DNA of 64,000 nt, from contig OY762824.1 of the NCBI GenBank assembly GCA_963666465.1, positions 3,844,001 to 3,908,000 of the forward strand. Reading direction: 5' to 3'. This DNA comes from VXYL01 sp963666465. Its GTDB lineage: Bacteria; Pseudomonadota; Gammaproteobacteria; Pseudomonadales; Azotimanducaceae. A program made the position numbers and the translations under genes. This document shows, piece after piece, positions 23,690 to 32,261 of this stretch. The notes beneath the pieces were generated by a model that worked only from the letters and a program-made list of their open reading frames with translations, was not told where the DNA came from and made no database searches. Within the stretch, counting starts at the first letter, position 1; each line of letters begins with the position of its first letter.

Positions 23690-23999
23690 ACGGTTGCTGA
23701 ATGTCCTCCGGGGGGAGGGCCTCGGGGGGAGGGCCTCGGGGGAGGGCGTCCGGCCCTCCATCGCGCCGCGAGGCGCGCCGGGCCGCGAGGCGCGCCGGGC
23801 CGCAAGGCGCCGCGCCCGCAAGGGCGCGCAGGGCACATCGCGGCATGCGCAGGGAAGACGCGCCTGACGGCGCGCATGGAGGGCGGGACGCCCTCCCCCC
23901 GAGGCCCTCCCTCCAGAGTGGTCCCGGCAGGCAAGTCGACGCAGTCGCCGGTTGCGAACGCCATGCGCCACGTCAGGCAAATTCAAGGCGAGCCACTGC
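23690..23999 (-). repeat. Degenerate C-family repeat (reverse orientation)
   Basis: This is the reverse complement of much of the element at 33134-33454 and of the right part of the 540-bp elements. It shares the GAGGGCGGGACGCCCTCC palindrome arms, GGCAAGTCGACGCAGTCGCC and, at the right, an end related to GGCAGTGTCTCAC. The left end is degenerate. A 132-bp element has inserted next to its right end. Confidence 0.7.
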
Positions 24000-24008
24000 C
24001 CCACTACC

Positions 24009-24140
24009 AGCAATTCTCATTTTGGCCTTCAGTCCACTCAACAGCACCGGTCTGCGGGTTGATTTGACCCGAATTGAGTCCGAAACCGGGGGGGGCAATG
24101 CGCCTGACAGCGAAGCCAGACGCCAAAATGAGAATTGCTG
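24009..24140. mobile_element. 132-bp non-autonomous inverted-repeat element (A family) with 9-bp target duplication
   Basis: The ends are CAGCAATTCTCATTTTGGC and its inverse, flanked by the 9-bp direct repeat CCCCACTAC (24000-24008 and 24141-24149). There is no open reading frame of note. The same 132-bp length occurs at 38061-38192 and at the left of the copy at 56400. It lies about 70 bp upstream of rsgA. Confidence 0.88.
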
Positions 24141-24210
24141 CCCCACTACCGGGTGGCTTGACATCCACCCGTTGGGTCGGGACGATTTCGGGAACGACAA
24201 CATCGCTTCG

Positions 24211-25302
24211 TTGTGGAGTGCGCAACATGCACGCCGTGGAACGCTGATCAAGTCCTTGCGCTCTTTGGGGTGGGGGCCGTTCTTTGCCGAGCAGGTTCCT
24301 GCCGGGCGTTCGGGATCGGAGGGAGAGGGTGCGGACCTCGTTGTCCGGCGTGTGGTGGCCGTGCATCGGACAGGACACGTGCTCGGCGACGGCGAAAGCG
24401 AACGCGTTGTGCCGCTTGGAGGCTCTTGGCAGCGGTTGCCCGCGGAAGCGCGGCCGTGCGTTGGCGATTGGGTGTTGACGGATGCCTCGGGCACCCGCAT
24501 CGAACGTGTGCTGGAGCGCTGGAGCGTGCTGCGGCGGGTGGCTTCGGGGGGCAGGCTCGACTTTCAGCTCATCGGCGCGAACGTTGATGTGGCGCTGGTG
24601 GTCACCTCTTGCACGGCGGAGTTCAACCCATCGCGCCTGCATCGCTATCTCGCTTTGGCGCGGGATTCGGGGATTGAGGCGATGCTGGTGTTGACGAAGG
24701 CGGACCTCGCCGACGATGTCGTCGCCTATCGCGACCAGGCATTGGGGCTTGCGCCGAACATCGTCGTGGAAACGGTGAACGCCCTGGATGCGGAGTCGGT
24801 GCGCGCGGTCGGCCGGCACATGCGCGCCGGCGCCACGTTTGCGCTCTTGGGCTCGTCGGGCGTGGGCAAATCGACTTTGCTCAACACCCTGGCCGGCCGT
24901 CGCCTGCAGGCCACGGGCGAGGTTCGAGAGGACGACGGCAAGGGTCGCCACACAACCACGGGCCGCTTCCTGCATCGATTGCCGGCAGGGGCGCTGGTGC
25001 TGGACGGGCCTGGCGTGCGAGAGCTGGGCGTCGCGGACGTGGACGCGGGCCTTGATCGGCTGTTCGAAGACATCGAGGCCCTCGCCGCACGCTGCCGCTT
25101 CCGCGATTGCGCGCACGACAAGGAACCGGACTGCGCGGTGCAGGCAGCCGTTGTGGCCGGAGAGGTGGACGAATCCCGCCTTGCGAGCTACCGCAAGCTG
25201 AGTGCGGAGCAGCGCCGGCTGGGCACGGAGATCGCCGGGCAGCGGCGCCGTGGTCGCAGACTGGCGCGGATGCGACGATCTCGTTCGGGAAGCTCTGCCT
25301 GA
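24211..25302 (+). CDS. rsgA: Ribosome small-subunit-dependent GTPase A
   Basis: RsgA is a late 30S-assembly GTPase. The circularly permuted GTPase order is visible: G4 (VLTKADL) comes before G1 (GSSGVGKSTLLNTL) and G3 (DGPGVREL). An N-terminal OB-fold region (RRVVAVHRTGHVL...GDWVLTD) precedes them, and the zinc knuckle CRFRDCAHDKEPDC (C-x4-C-x-H-x5-C) follows. The frame is open far upstream, but the family starts near SLRSLGWGPFFAEQ. I chose the TTG at 24211; a TTG at 24256 is equally possible, and no clear ribosome-binding site decides. The product is about 363 residues. An A-family element lies just upstream and may have replaced the original leader. Confidence 0.9.
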   Translation: MWSAQHARRGTLIKSLRSLGWGPFFAEQVPAGRSGSEGEGADLVVRRVVAVHRTGHVLGDGESERVVPLGGSWQRLPAEARPCVGDWVLTDASGTRIERVLERWSVLRRVASGGRLDFQLIGANVDVALVVTSCTAEFNPSRLHRYLALARDSGIEAMLVLTKADLADDVVAYRDQALGLAPNIVVETVNALDAESVRAVGRHMRAGATFALLGSSGVGKSTLLNTLAGRRLQATGEVREDDGKGRHTTTGRFLHRLPAGALVLDGPGVRELGVADVDAGLDRLFEDIEALAARCRFRDCAHDKEPDCAVQAAVVAGEVDESRLASYRKLSAEQRRLGTEIAGQRRRGRRLARMRRSRSGSSA

Positions 25303-25387
25303 GTCCCAGAGAAACTAACGCAGGTTGAAGGGCTCAAGCCGGGTTCCTCTGGGGGCCTCCCGTCAAGCCGCCTTTTCTTGCTCGACA

Positions 25388-25942
25388 TCAGCCTTTGAAG
25401 AAGGAGCTGCGGTAGTGGGCCAGTTCGGCAATGGATTCGCGGATGTCGTCCAGGGCGCGGTGGGTGTTGCGTTTGGTGAAGGTGCTGTAGGCGGCTGGGC
25501 GCCAGCGGCGCGCGAGCTCCTTGACGGTGCTTACGTCGATGATGCGGTAGTGGAGATAGCTTTCCAGGGTGGGCATGTGGCGGCCCAGGAAGCGGCGGTC
25601 TTGCCAGATGGAGTTGCCGCAAAGGGGAGATGCGTCGCGGGCCACGTGCTGCTCGAGGAAGGCGAGGGTGCGGGCTTCGGCCTCGATCAGGGTCACCTCG
25701 GACTCGCGCACGCGGGCCAGGAGGCCGGATTCGGCGTGGTGCTTGCGGTTCCAGTCGTCCATGCCGGCGAGTTGCTCGTCGCTGGCGTGGATGGCCAGGG
25801 TCGGTCCCGCCGCGATTTCGCACAGCTCGTCATCGGTGACCAAGGTGGCGATCTCGATGATGGTGTCGGTTTCGACATCGAGGCCGGTCATCTCCAGGTC
25901 CATCCAGACGAGCCTTCCCTCGCCGGGGCTTTGTTCGCTCAT
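25388..25942 (-). CDS. orn: Oligoribonuclease
   Basis: Orn degrades 2-5 nt RNA fragments (nanoRNA and pGpG) to nucleotides. The 184 residues from the ATG at 25942 carry the DEDDh catalytic set: WMDLEMTGLD, NSIWQDRRFLGRHMP and NTHRALDDIRESI with the catalytic His. An in-frame ATG four codons upstream (25954) is a possible alternative; GGGG just before the chosen ATG is a weak ribosome-binding site. It lies convergent to rsgA and divergent from the rhodanese-psd pair, an arrangement related to the E. coli orn-rsgA-psd neighbourhood. Confidence 0.95.
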   Translation of the reverse strand: MSEQSPGEGRLVWMDLEMTGLDVETDTIIEIATLVTDDELCEIAAGPTLAIHASDEQLAGMDDWNRKHHAESGLLARVRESEVTLIEAEARTLAFLEQHVARDASPLCGNSIWQDRRFLGRHMPTLESYLHYRIIDVSTVKELARRWRPAAYSTFTKRNTHRALDDIRESIAELAHYRSSFFKG

Positions 25943-26009
25943 GGCACCCCGCATTCACGCCAACGGATTACTATGCCACGGGGAAAGAATGCCAACTCAA
26001 GGGACTTGC

Positions 26010-26825
26010 ATGGCTTCCGATCCAACCGTCATGTCCGCCGCGGAACTGGCCCTGAGGCTGGCCCAGGGGGAGGACCTGCTCGTGGTGCAGGTGACCTCGC
26101 GGCAGGTGTACGACGCGGCACACATCGAGGGCTCTGTTTGCGTGGAACCTGCGGAACTGGTGAGTGGCGCGCCGCCGGCGACGGGCCGGTTGCCGGATGT
26201 GGAGCGGCTGGCCTCGCTCTTTGGTCGGCTTGGGCTTGGTGCGGACCGGCAGGTGGTGACGCTCGATGACGAGGGCGGGGGCTGGGCCGGGCGGTTTGCG
26301 TGGACGCTGGATGTCATCGGCCGGCGGGACTGGATCTACCTCGATGGCGGCTTGCACGCCTGGCATCAGGGCGGCTTGCCGCTTGTTTCCGGGCCGCCGG
26401 CCCAGGTCGAGGCAGGGGCCCACGTGGACATCGCCATCGACCGAACGCCCATTGCCGAGGCCGAGGACATTCTCGACAGACTTGACGACCCAGACCTCAC
26501 CGTCTGGGATTGCCGTTCGTGGGAGGAATATGCGGGCCAGCGGGCGGCGGCGGCCCGCGCCGGGCACATTCCGGGCGCCGTTCATCTCGACTGGCTGGAG
26601 CTGATGCAGCGAGACCGTGGGCTACGCCTGATCGATGACCTTGCCGGCCTGCTCGAACGGCGAGGGATCGGTGCGCAGCAAGAGGTGATCGCCCATTGCC
26701 AGACCCATCATCGTTCGGGCCTTGCCTACATGGTCGCTCGGCTGCTCGGCTTCCCACGCACCCGCGCCTATCACGGCTCCTGGTCGGAATGGGGCAATCG
26801 GCCCGACACGCCGATCGAGACATGA
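26010..26825 (+). CDS. Two-domain rhodanese (thiosulfate/3-mercaptopyruvate sulfurtransferase type)
   Basis: The ATG at 26010 has AAGGGA five bases upstream and gives 271 residues; the ATG at 25989 is an alternative. Residues 1-125 form an inactive N-terminal rhodanese domain (QVTSRQVYDAAHIEGSV, with an Asp in TLDDEGGG where the Cys loop would lie). Residues about 140-271 form the active one (VWDCRSWEEYAG, AGHIPGAVHLDW, then VIAHCQTHHRSGLAY with the catalytic Cys). The loop CQTHHRS is typical of the thiosulfate rather than the mercaptopyruvate type. Its stop overlaps the psd start (ATGA), so the two are co-translated. Sulfur transfer to an unknown acceptor is likely. Confidence 0.9.
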   Translation: MASDPTVMSAAELALRLAQGEDLLVVQVTSRQVYDAAHIEGSVCVEPAELVSGAPPATGRLPDVERLASLFGRLGLGADRQVVTLDDEGGGWAGRFAWTLDVIGRRDWIYLDGGLHAWHQGGLPLVSGPPAQVEAGAHVDIAIDRTPIAEAEDILDRLDDPDLTVWDCRSWEEYAGQRAAAARAGHIPGAVHLDWLELMQRDRGLRLIDDLAGLLERRGIGAQQEVIAHCQTHHRSGLAYMVARLLGFPRTRAYHGSWSEWGNRPDTPIET

Positions 26826-27679
26826 GCGCGCCTATGCAGCATCCAGGCGCGAGCCTCGCCGAAGCCGTGCTCACGGCCTTCGTCGGGCTGCTCGCCGGCG
26901 TGCGGCAGCGCCACCTCAGGCGGCTGATCATCTGGGCATATACGCGGGTCTATCCGGTTGATCTCGGCGAGGCCGAGGGGGCGAGTGTGGATGACTTCGC
27001 CACCTTCAACGATTTCTTCACACGGCGGCTCAAGCCCGGCGCCCGGCCGTTGCCCGAGGCTGCCGATGTCCTCGCCTGCCCCGCCGACGGCATTGTCAGT
27101 CAGGCTGGGCCGATTGCTGCCGGAGAGTTGCTGCAGGCGAAGGGTCATCGCTATTCCGTGGCCGAGCTGCTTGGCGACTCCGACTCGGCGGCGCGCTACG
27201 AAGGTGGCTCCTTCGTGACGATTTACCTCTCCCCGCGGGACTATCACCGGGTGCATGTCCCTTGCGACAGCGAGCTGGTGTCTGCGACGGAGATTCCGGG
27301 TCGACTGTTCTCCGTGAACGCGTCCAGCGAGCGGCGCGTGGCGGGGCTCTTCGCCCGCAACGAACGCTTGGCCATGCGGCTGCGCGCGGGGTTCGGTGAC
27401 TACGCCTTGATCATGGTGGGCGCCTTGATCGTCGCCGGCATCGACACGCCGTGGCCGCGCCCGGCGGTGGCGAGGGATGAAAGGGCGAAACCGCGGCTTC
27501 TCCGCCCCGAGGGCATTCGCTTGGCCCGCGGCGACGAGGCCGGCGCCTTCCGCATCGGCTCGACGGCAATCTGCCTCTTTCCGCCAGGCATCACTCTGGC
27601 GGAGCGCATCGTGTCCGGCGCGACGGTGCGGATGGGGGAGGCGTTGGGCCTGGTTGGCGGGCCAACAGGGAGCTGCTGA
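26822..27679 (+). CDS. psd: Phosphatidylserine decarboxylase
   Basis: This inner-membrane enzyme makes phosphatidylethanolamine and self-cleaves to form a pyruvoyl cofactor. The 285 residues include an N-terminal hydrophobic stretch (AVLTAFVGLLAGV), FNDFFTRRLKPGARPL, ACPADGIVSQAGPI, YLSPRDYHRVHVPC and the cleavage site FRIGSTAICLFPPG. The motif is IGST rather than the common LGST, but the Gly-Ser-Thr needed for serinolysis is intact. Start ATG 26822 overlaps the rhodanese stop. An IS1634-type element has inserted 35 bp after the stop codon without damaging the gene. Confidence 0.96.
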   Translation: MSAPMQHPGASLAEAVLTAFVGLLAGVRQRHLRRLIIWAYTRVYPVDLGEAEGASVDDFATFNDFFTRRLKPGARPLPEAADVLACPADGIVSQAGPIAAGELLQAKGHRYSVAELLGDSDSAARYEGGSFVTIYLSPRDYHRVHVPCDSELVSATEIPGRLFSVNASSERRVAGLFARNERLAMRLRAGFGDYALIMVGALIVAGIDTPWPRPAVARDERAKPRLLRPEGIRLARGDEAGAFRIGSTAICLFPPGITLAERIVSGATVRMGEALGLVGGPTGSC

Positions 27680-27714
27680 TCGAGTTCATTGGCACGCCGC
27701 TTGCGGCGCAGGCT

Positions 27715-29756
27715 AGCCCGACTTCGACAACTCAGGGTGTTTCCAGGCTGATTCGGCGTGATATCGACGGATGTTGCGTTGCAAGTGCCTGTTTTCGTTG
27801 ACCGGCGATTCGTGGAACGGGCTGTAGTGCCGACCTTGGTCCTTGACGGGGCCGCGCGTTCGGGCAGGCTGTCGGACCATGTTCGTGCGCGCCAGGAGAC
27901 GCTTCAAGGACGGCAAGGAGCACCGCTACTGGAGCGTCGTGGAGAACTGCCGCAACCCCGACGGCCGGGCGGTGCAGCGCCAAGTGCTGTATCTGGGCGA
28001 GATCGACGACAGCCAGCGGGCGGCGTGGTGCCGGTCGATCGAGATTCCGTGCGGCGCGTCGGGTTCCAGGCCGGGGGCGCTGTTCCCGGCGGACCGGGAG
28101 GCGCCGGAGCTGGACTGCGAGGTGGTGCGCATCGAACTCGGAGGTCTGCGGCTGCGGCGGGCGCGGCAGTGGGGGGCGTGCTGGCTGGCGCTGGTGCTCT
28201 GGGAGCGCCTGGAGCTGGACCGGTTCTGGCGCCCGCGGCTGCCGCCGAGCCGGCAGGGCACGCGCTGGCTGGACGTGCTGAAGACGCTGGCGTGCTGCCA
28301 GCTGATCGATCCGGGCAGCGAGTGGCGGCTGCACCGGCACTGGCACGAGCACAGCGCCATGGGGGATCTGCTGGGCCGGCCGGCGCAGGTGGTGGGCGGC
28401 CACACGCTGTGCCGCTGCCTGGACAGGCTGCTGGTCCACAAGCGCGCGTTCTTCTCGTTCCTGCGGGAGCGCTGGGAGACGCTGTTCGACGCCCGCTTCG
28501 ACGTCCTGCTCTACGACCTGACGTCCACCTACTTCGAGAGCGACCCGCCGTTCGACGACAAGCGCCGGTTCGGCTGCAGCCGCGACAAGCGCCCGGACTG
28601 CGTGCAGGCGGTGATCGCGCTGGTCGTCACCCCGCAGGGCTTTCCGCTGGCCTGCGAGGTGATGCCGGGCAACACCAGCGACAAGACCACGCTGGCGGAC
28701 TTCCTGGAGAGGATCGAAGACCAGCACGGCCGGTCCGACCGGGTCTGGATCATGGACCGGGGGATCCCGACCGAGGAGGCGTTGGCGGCGATGCGGGCCG
28801 GCGATCCCCCGGTGCGCCATCTGGTCGGCACGCCCAAGGGCCGTCTGACGCGGCTGGAGAAGTCGTTCGCGGGGCTGCCCCGGCGCGAGGTCCGCGAGTC
28901 CGTCGAGGTGAAGCCTCTGGCCGAGGACGGCGAACCGTACATCCTGGCCCAGAGCCGGGCGCGCATCGCCAAGGAGCGCGGCATGCGGCGGCGGCGCCTG
29001 AAGAAGCTCTGGCGGCGTCTGCACGAGCTGTGCGGGCAGTCGTTGAAGCGCGACGAGCCGCTGCTCGGGCTCGGCGCCGCGAAGAAGGAGGCGGGGCGCG
29101 CGTGCCATCTGGTCGAGATCCGCCTGCCTGCGGCGGACGAGTCCGTGACCCCGGAGACCTTCGCCTTCGCGCTGCGCCGCGACCGGCTGCGCCGCGACCG
29201 GCTGCGCCGGGCGAGACGCCGCGAGGGGCGCTATCTGCTGCGCTCCAATCTCACCGGCGAGGACCCCGCCACGCTGTGGCGGTACCACACGCGGCTCACC
29301 GAGATCGAGCAGGCCTTCAAGGAACTCAGGCACGACCTCGCCGTCCGTCCGGTCTTCCACCAGCGCGAGGACCGGATCGAGGCGCACATCTTCGTCGCCT
29401 TCGTCGCCCACTGCCTGCACGTCACCCTGAAGAACCTGGCGCGGCCGCGCGCGCCGGGCCTTGCGCCCAGCGCCATTCTCGAGAAGTGCTCCACCATGCA
29501 GATGGTGGATGTCCATCTGCCGACCACCGACGGGCGGCACCTCGTGCTGCCCCGCCGTACCGACCCGACCCGCGATCAGCCACTGCTGCTTCATCAACTC
29601 GGTCTGGAACTGCCGGAACAGCCGCCCCCTCGAATCTCCGCCTGACCCGCCGCCCGCGCCAACCGCCCGGCACCTTGTAGTGCCGACCTTTCGTGCCCGT
29701 GGACAATGAATCAACGACTTACACGCGTGAAACGGTTGAGTTGTCGAAGTCGGGCT
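27715..29756 (+). mobile_element. Second IS1634-type insertion sequence with 5-bp target duplication
   Basis: Inverted ends AGCCCGACTTCGACAACTCA (left) and the same sequence read inward from the right bound a 2,042-bp element. It is flanked by the direct repeat AGGCT (27710-27714 and 29757-29761). It contains one transposase gene and sits between psd and epmA. The intact ends and duplication suggest a recent insertion. Confidence 0.9.
27879..29645 (+). CDS. IS1634-family transposase
   Basis: The 588 residues start MFVRARRRFKDGKEHRYWSVVENCRN at the ATG at 27879. The DDE core is visible: FDVLLYDLTSTYFESDPP (first Asp), RVWIMDRGIPTEEALAAM (second Asp) and LWRYHTRLTEIEQAFKELRHDLAVRPVFHQ (Glu region). 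A short in-frame duplication (RRDRLRRDRLRRARR) occurs near residue 435. It is only distantly related to the transposase at 1938, so two IS1634-type lineages are present. The frame is intact. Confidence 0.93.
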   Translation: MFVRARRRFKDGKEHRYWSVVENCRNPDGRAVQRQVLYLGEIDDSQRAAWCRSIEIPCGASGSRPGALFPADREAPELDCEVVRIELGGLRLRRARQWGACWLALVLWERLELDRFWRPRLPPSRQGTRWLDVLKTLACCQLIDPGSEWRLHRHWHEHSAMGDLLGRPAQVVGGHTLCRCLDRLLVHKRAFFSFLRERWETLFDARFDVLLYDLTSTYFESDPPFDDKRRFGCSRDKRPDCVQAVIALVVTPQGFPLACEVMPGNTSDKTTLADFLERIEDQHGRSDRVWIMDRGIPTEEALAAMRAGDPPVRHLVGTPKGRLTRLEKSFAGLPRREVRESVEVKPLAEDGEPYILAQSRARIAKERGMRRRRLKKLWRRLHELCGQSLKRDEPLLGLGAAKKEAGRACHLVEIRLPAADESVTPETFAFALRRDRLRRDRLRRARRREGRYLLRSNLTGEDPATLWRYHTRLTEIEQAFKELRHDLAVRPVFHQREDRIEAHIFVAFVAHCLHVTLKNLARPRAPGLAPSAILEKCSTMQMVDVHLPTTDGRHLVLPRRTDPTRDQPLLLHQLGLELPEQPPPRISA

Positions 29757-29763
29757 AGGCTGG

Positions 29764-30708
29764 CTAGGCCCGGTTCCAGTCGAAGGTGAGTGCCGGGGCG
29801 ATGCCCTGGGTGCCCAGCTTCAGCGCGAGCAGGCGGTCGAAGCCCAAGGCCACGCCGGCGCAGCTTGGCAGGCCGTGGCGTTGGGCGGCGAGGAGGCGTT
29901 CGTCGCGCTTGGGGACGGGGAGGCCCAATGTGCCGCGCCTGCTCGCGTCAACGGCCATGCGGTGGGCCAGTTCGTCGGCGTCGGTGAGTTCGTGGTAGCC
30001 GTTGGCGATCTCCACTCCGTCGATGACCAGCTCGAACCGTTCCGCGTAGGGACGATCAACGGATGACGTCACCCGAGCCAGGGCGGCTTGGTTCGGCGGA
30101 TATTGAATCACGAAAGTCCGTCCGTCGGCCCGGTCTGCCAGCGCCGCGGCAAGCATCAGGTCGAGGGCTTCCTCGGCCGATGGCGCGGCATCGTCGCTGT
30201 CCGCCCGATAGCCGAGCTGCGCGCAGATGCTGGCAAGATCGTCAGGGCTCGCATGGTCGATGTCGATGTCGAACCGGGCCGCCAGCAGTTGCCGATACGG
30301 CACCCGCTGGCACGGCGCCGGGCCCAGCAGCACGTCCACCAGCTCCTCCACCTCCAGCATCAGGCGTTCGGCGTCGAAACCGAGGCGATACCACTCCAGC
30401 ATGAGGAACTCGGGGTTGTGCCAGCGACCCTGTTCGCCCTGCCGAAACACCGGGCCAAGCTGATAGATGGAAGGCGCCCCTGCGGCCAGCAGGCGCTTCA
30501 TGTGGTACTCCGGCGAGGTTTGCAGATAGCGGCCACCCACGGCGACGCTCTCGATGGCGGGATCGATCACCGTGCGCGATGCCAGGACCGGCGTATTCAC
30601 TTCCAGCACGCCCCGTTCGGCGAAGAAGGCGCGGGTGGCGGCGAGCGCGGCGGCACGCGCGTGCAGTGTCTCGATGGCGCAGCCGGGTCGCCAGTCCACC
30701 TCGCTCAC
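29764..30708 (-). CDS. epmA: EF-P lysine34 (R)-beta-lysyltransferase (lysyl-tRNA synthetase paralogue)
   Basis: The 314 residues form a class II aminoacyl-tRNA synthetase catalytic core with no anticodon-binding domain, as in EpmA/GenX. Motifs: motif 2 region TSPEYHMKRLLAAGAPSIYQLGPVFRQGEQGRWHNPEFLMLEWYR and motif 3 GVALGFDRLLALKLG. EpmA attaches (R)-beta-lysine to EF-P, and the efp gene lies 20 bp upstream on the same strand, so enzyme and substrate are co-transcribed. The start is a GTG at 30708. EpmB, the lysine 2,3-aminomutase that supplies beta-lysine, is not in this window. Confidence 0.95.
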   Translation of the reverse strand: MSEVDWRPGCAIETLHARAAALAATRAFFAERGVLEVNTPVLASRTVIDPAIESVAVGGRYLQTSPEYHMKRLLAAGAPSIYQLGPVFRQGEQGRWHNPEFLMLEWYRLGFDAERLMLEVEELVDVLLGPAPCQRVPYRQLLAARFDIDIDHASPDDLASICAQLGYRADSDDAAPSAEEALDLMLAAALADRADGRTFVIQYPPNQAALARVTSSVDRPYAERFELVIDGVEIANGYHELTDADELAHRMAVDASRRGTLGLPVPKRDERLLAAQRHGLPSCAGVALGFDRLLALKLGTQGIAPALTFDWNRA

Positions 30709-30728
30709 GGGCGGGGCGCTGTGGATGC

Positions 30729-31301
30729 CTAATCCCGGGCCCGACTGACGTATTCGCCGGTGCGAGTGTCGATGCGCAACGTCTCGCCGACCTCGATGAA
30801 GAGCGGCACCTTGATGACCGCGCCGGTGCTGAGGGTCGCCGGCTTGCTGCCGCCCTGGGCGGTGTCGCCGCGCATCCCCGGATCGGTTTCCGTCACCTCG
30901 AGCTCAACGAAGTTGGGCGGCACGATGGAAATGGGGCTGTCGTTCCACAACGTCACCGAGCACACGTCCTGTTCCTTGAGCCACTGCCTGGCGTCGCCTA
31001 CGGCGGCTGCGGCGGCCTCGAATTGCTCGTAGCTGCCGTCGGTCTTCATGAAGTGCCAGAACTCGCCGTCGTTGTAGAGATATTCCATGTCGGTTTCGAG
31101 GACATCGGCACCCTCGATGGTCTCGCCGCTGCGGAACGTGCGCTCCCACACCCGACCGGTGTTGAGGTTGCGGAACTTCACGCGGCTAAAGGCCTGCCCT
31201 TTGCCTGGCTTGACGAACTCGTTCTCGAGGATCGAGCAGGGCGAGCCTTCGAGCAGTACCTTGAGCCCTGGTCGAAACTCGTTCGTCGCGTAGATAGCCA
31301 C
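30729..31301 (-). CDS. efp: Elongation factor P
   Basis: EF-P relieves ribosome stalling at polyproline stretches. The 190 residues start at a GTG at 31301 (ATYATNEFRP-like opening, MAIYATNEFRPGLKVLLEG). They contain the modification loop FVKPGKGQAFSRVKFRN, whose Lys in PGKGQ is the site beta-lysylated by EpmA. Domains II and III follow (DMEYLYNDGEFWHFMKTDGSYEQFE; PNFVELEVTETDPGMRGDTAQGGSKPATLSTGAVIKVPLFIEVGE). Length and motifs match the beta-lysine type of EF-P used by many gammaproteobacteria. It is the first gene of the efp-epmA operon. Confidence 0.97.
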   Translation of the reverse strand: MAIYATNEFRPGLKVLLEGSPCSILENEFVKPGKGQAFSRVKFRNLNTGRVWERTFRSGETIEGADVLETDMEYLYNDGEFWHFMKTDGSYEQFEAAAAAVGDARQWLKEQDVCSVTLWNDSPISIVPPNFVELEVTETDPGMRGDTAQGGSKPATLSTGAVIKVPLFIEVGETLRIDTRTGEYVSRARD

Positions 31302-31535
31302 CGTCGTTTGTCCCGTTCCGTTCGGATGGCGGCGATGATAGCGGCTCTTGGGTCCCCATCCGGAGGGAGCTTCCATAGTTGTCAGGCGCATGGAGGAAGG
31401 GGCTGCTGGGGGGCCAAGGGATGCCCTCGGCGCGCGCTGCGCCGGCGGAGGTGAACCCCTCACGGGCGTTCACGGGCTTCTGCGGCACGGCATGGAGCGG
31501 CAAGATGCCCTCGCTCCGGAGGGTCACGGATTGCC

Positions 31536-32261
31536 TCAGGAGCCTTCAGCCGGGGAAGCATCCCCGACCGCTGACGCGCAAGGAAGTGCCGGCAATTCCC
31601 CCATCGCTGGGGGCGTACTTCCATGCAAGGAGGTCGGACGCTGCCCTTCCATGTGCGCGGCCATGCGACGTGCGTCGTCGTGGTGCCTGGGGTCGGACTG
31701 AAGGTGGCGCAGCACCGCATCCACATTGGTGACGCTCAGCACCGGTACGGCGAGGCGTTGGCGCAGCAGTTCCACAGCCGTGTGGCGTTGGTCTGCGAGT
31801 TCCTGCCGGTCCAGGGCCACGACGACTCCCTGCACCGTGCCGCCGACGCTCTCGACGAGGCGGGCCGATTCGATCTTGGCGGTTCCGTCCGAGATCACGT
31901 CGTCCACGATCACCACCCTTCGCCCGGCCATGGCCGCGCCGACCAGTGTGCCACCCTCGCCGTGCGCCTTGGCTTCCTTGCGGTCGTGGGCATAGTCGAT
32001 GTCGATGCCGCGTTCGGCCAGGGCGGTGGCGGCGGCGACCGCAAGGGGGATGCCCTTGTAGGCTGGGCCGAAGATCACCTCCGGCAGCGGGTCGAAGGTC
32101 ATCAGGCAGTCGGCACAGGCCCCGCCCAGGCGGCGCATGGCGGCGCCGGAGGAGAGGTTGCCCAGGTTGAAGAAGAATGGCGCGCGGCGGCCAGACTTGA
32201 GCGCGAAGTCGCCGAAGCCGAGCACGCCCGAGTCGACCATGAGGCGGATGAGGTCGGTCAT
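31536..32261 (-). CDS. pyrE: Orotate phosphoribosyltransferase with repeat-encoded C-terminal tail
   Basis: PyrE converts orotate and PRPP to OMP in pyrimidine synthesis. MTDLIRLMVDSGVLGFGDFALKSGRRAPFFFNLG, IFGPAYKGIPLA and the PRPP loop VVIVDDVISDGTAKIES identify it. Translation starts at the ATG at 32261, overlapping the rph stop (ATGA). The frame gives 241 residues, versus about 213 in E. coli. The last ~30 codons and the stop codon are supplied by the 91-bp S-family repeat at 31538-31629, so the repeat has inserted in or just beyond the original 3' end and replaced the stop. The catalytic region is unaffected, so the enzyme is probably active. Confidence 0.95.
   Translation of the reverse strand: MTDLIRLMVDSGVLGFGDFALKSGRRAPFFFNLGNLSSGAAMRRLGGACADCLMTFDPLPEVIFGPAYKGIPLAVAAATALAERGIDIDYAHDRKEAKAHGEGGTLVGAAMAGRRVVIVDDVISDGTAKIESARLVESVGGTVQGVVVALDRQELADQRHTAVELLRQRLAVPVLSVTNVDAVLRHLQSDPRHHDDARRMAAHMEGQRPTSLHGSTPPAMGELPALPCASAVGDASPAEGS
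31538..31629 (-). repeat. 91-bp structured repeat (S family), copy 2, forming the pyrE 3' end
   Basis: AGGAGCCTTCAGCCGGGG to CTTCCATGCAAG on the plus strand, nearly identical to copies 1 and 4. It lies inside the pyrE reading frame, whose stop codon (31536-31538) is at its outer edge. On the pyrE-sense strand the GNRA-capped hairpin comes first. Confidence 0.85.

Noticed and set aside
23701..24210. N-terminal extension of RsgA by about 170 codons
   Set aside because: The extension is translated repeat DNA (GC-rich palindromes and the 132-bp element); the family starts near SLGWGPFFAEQ.
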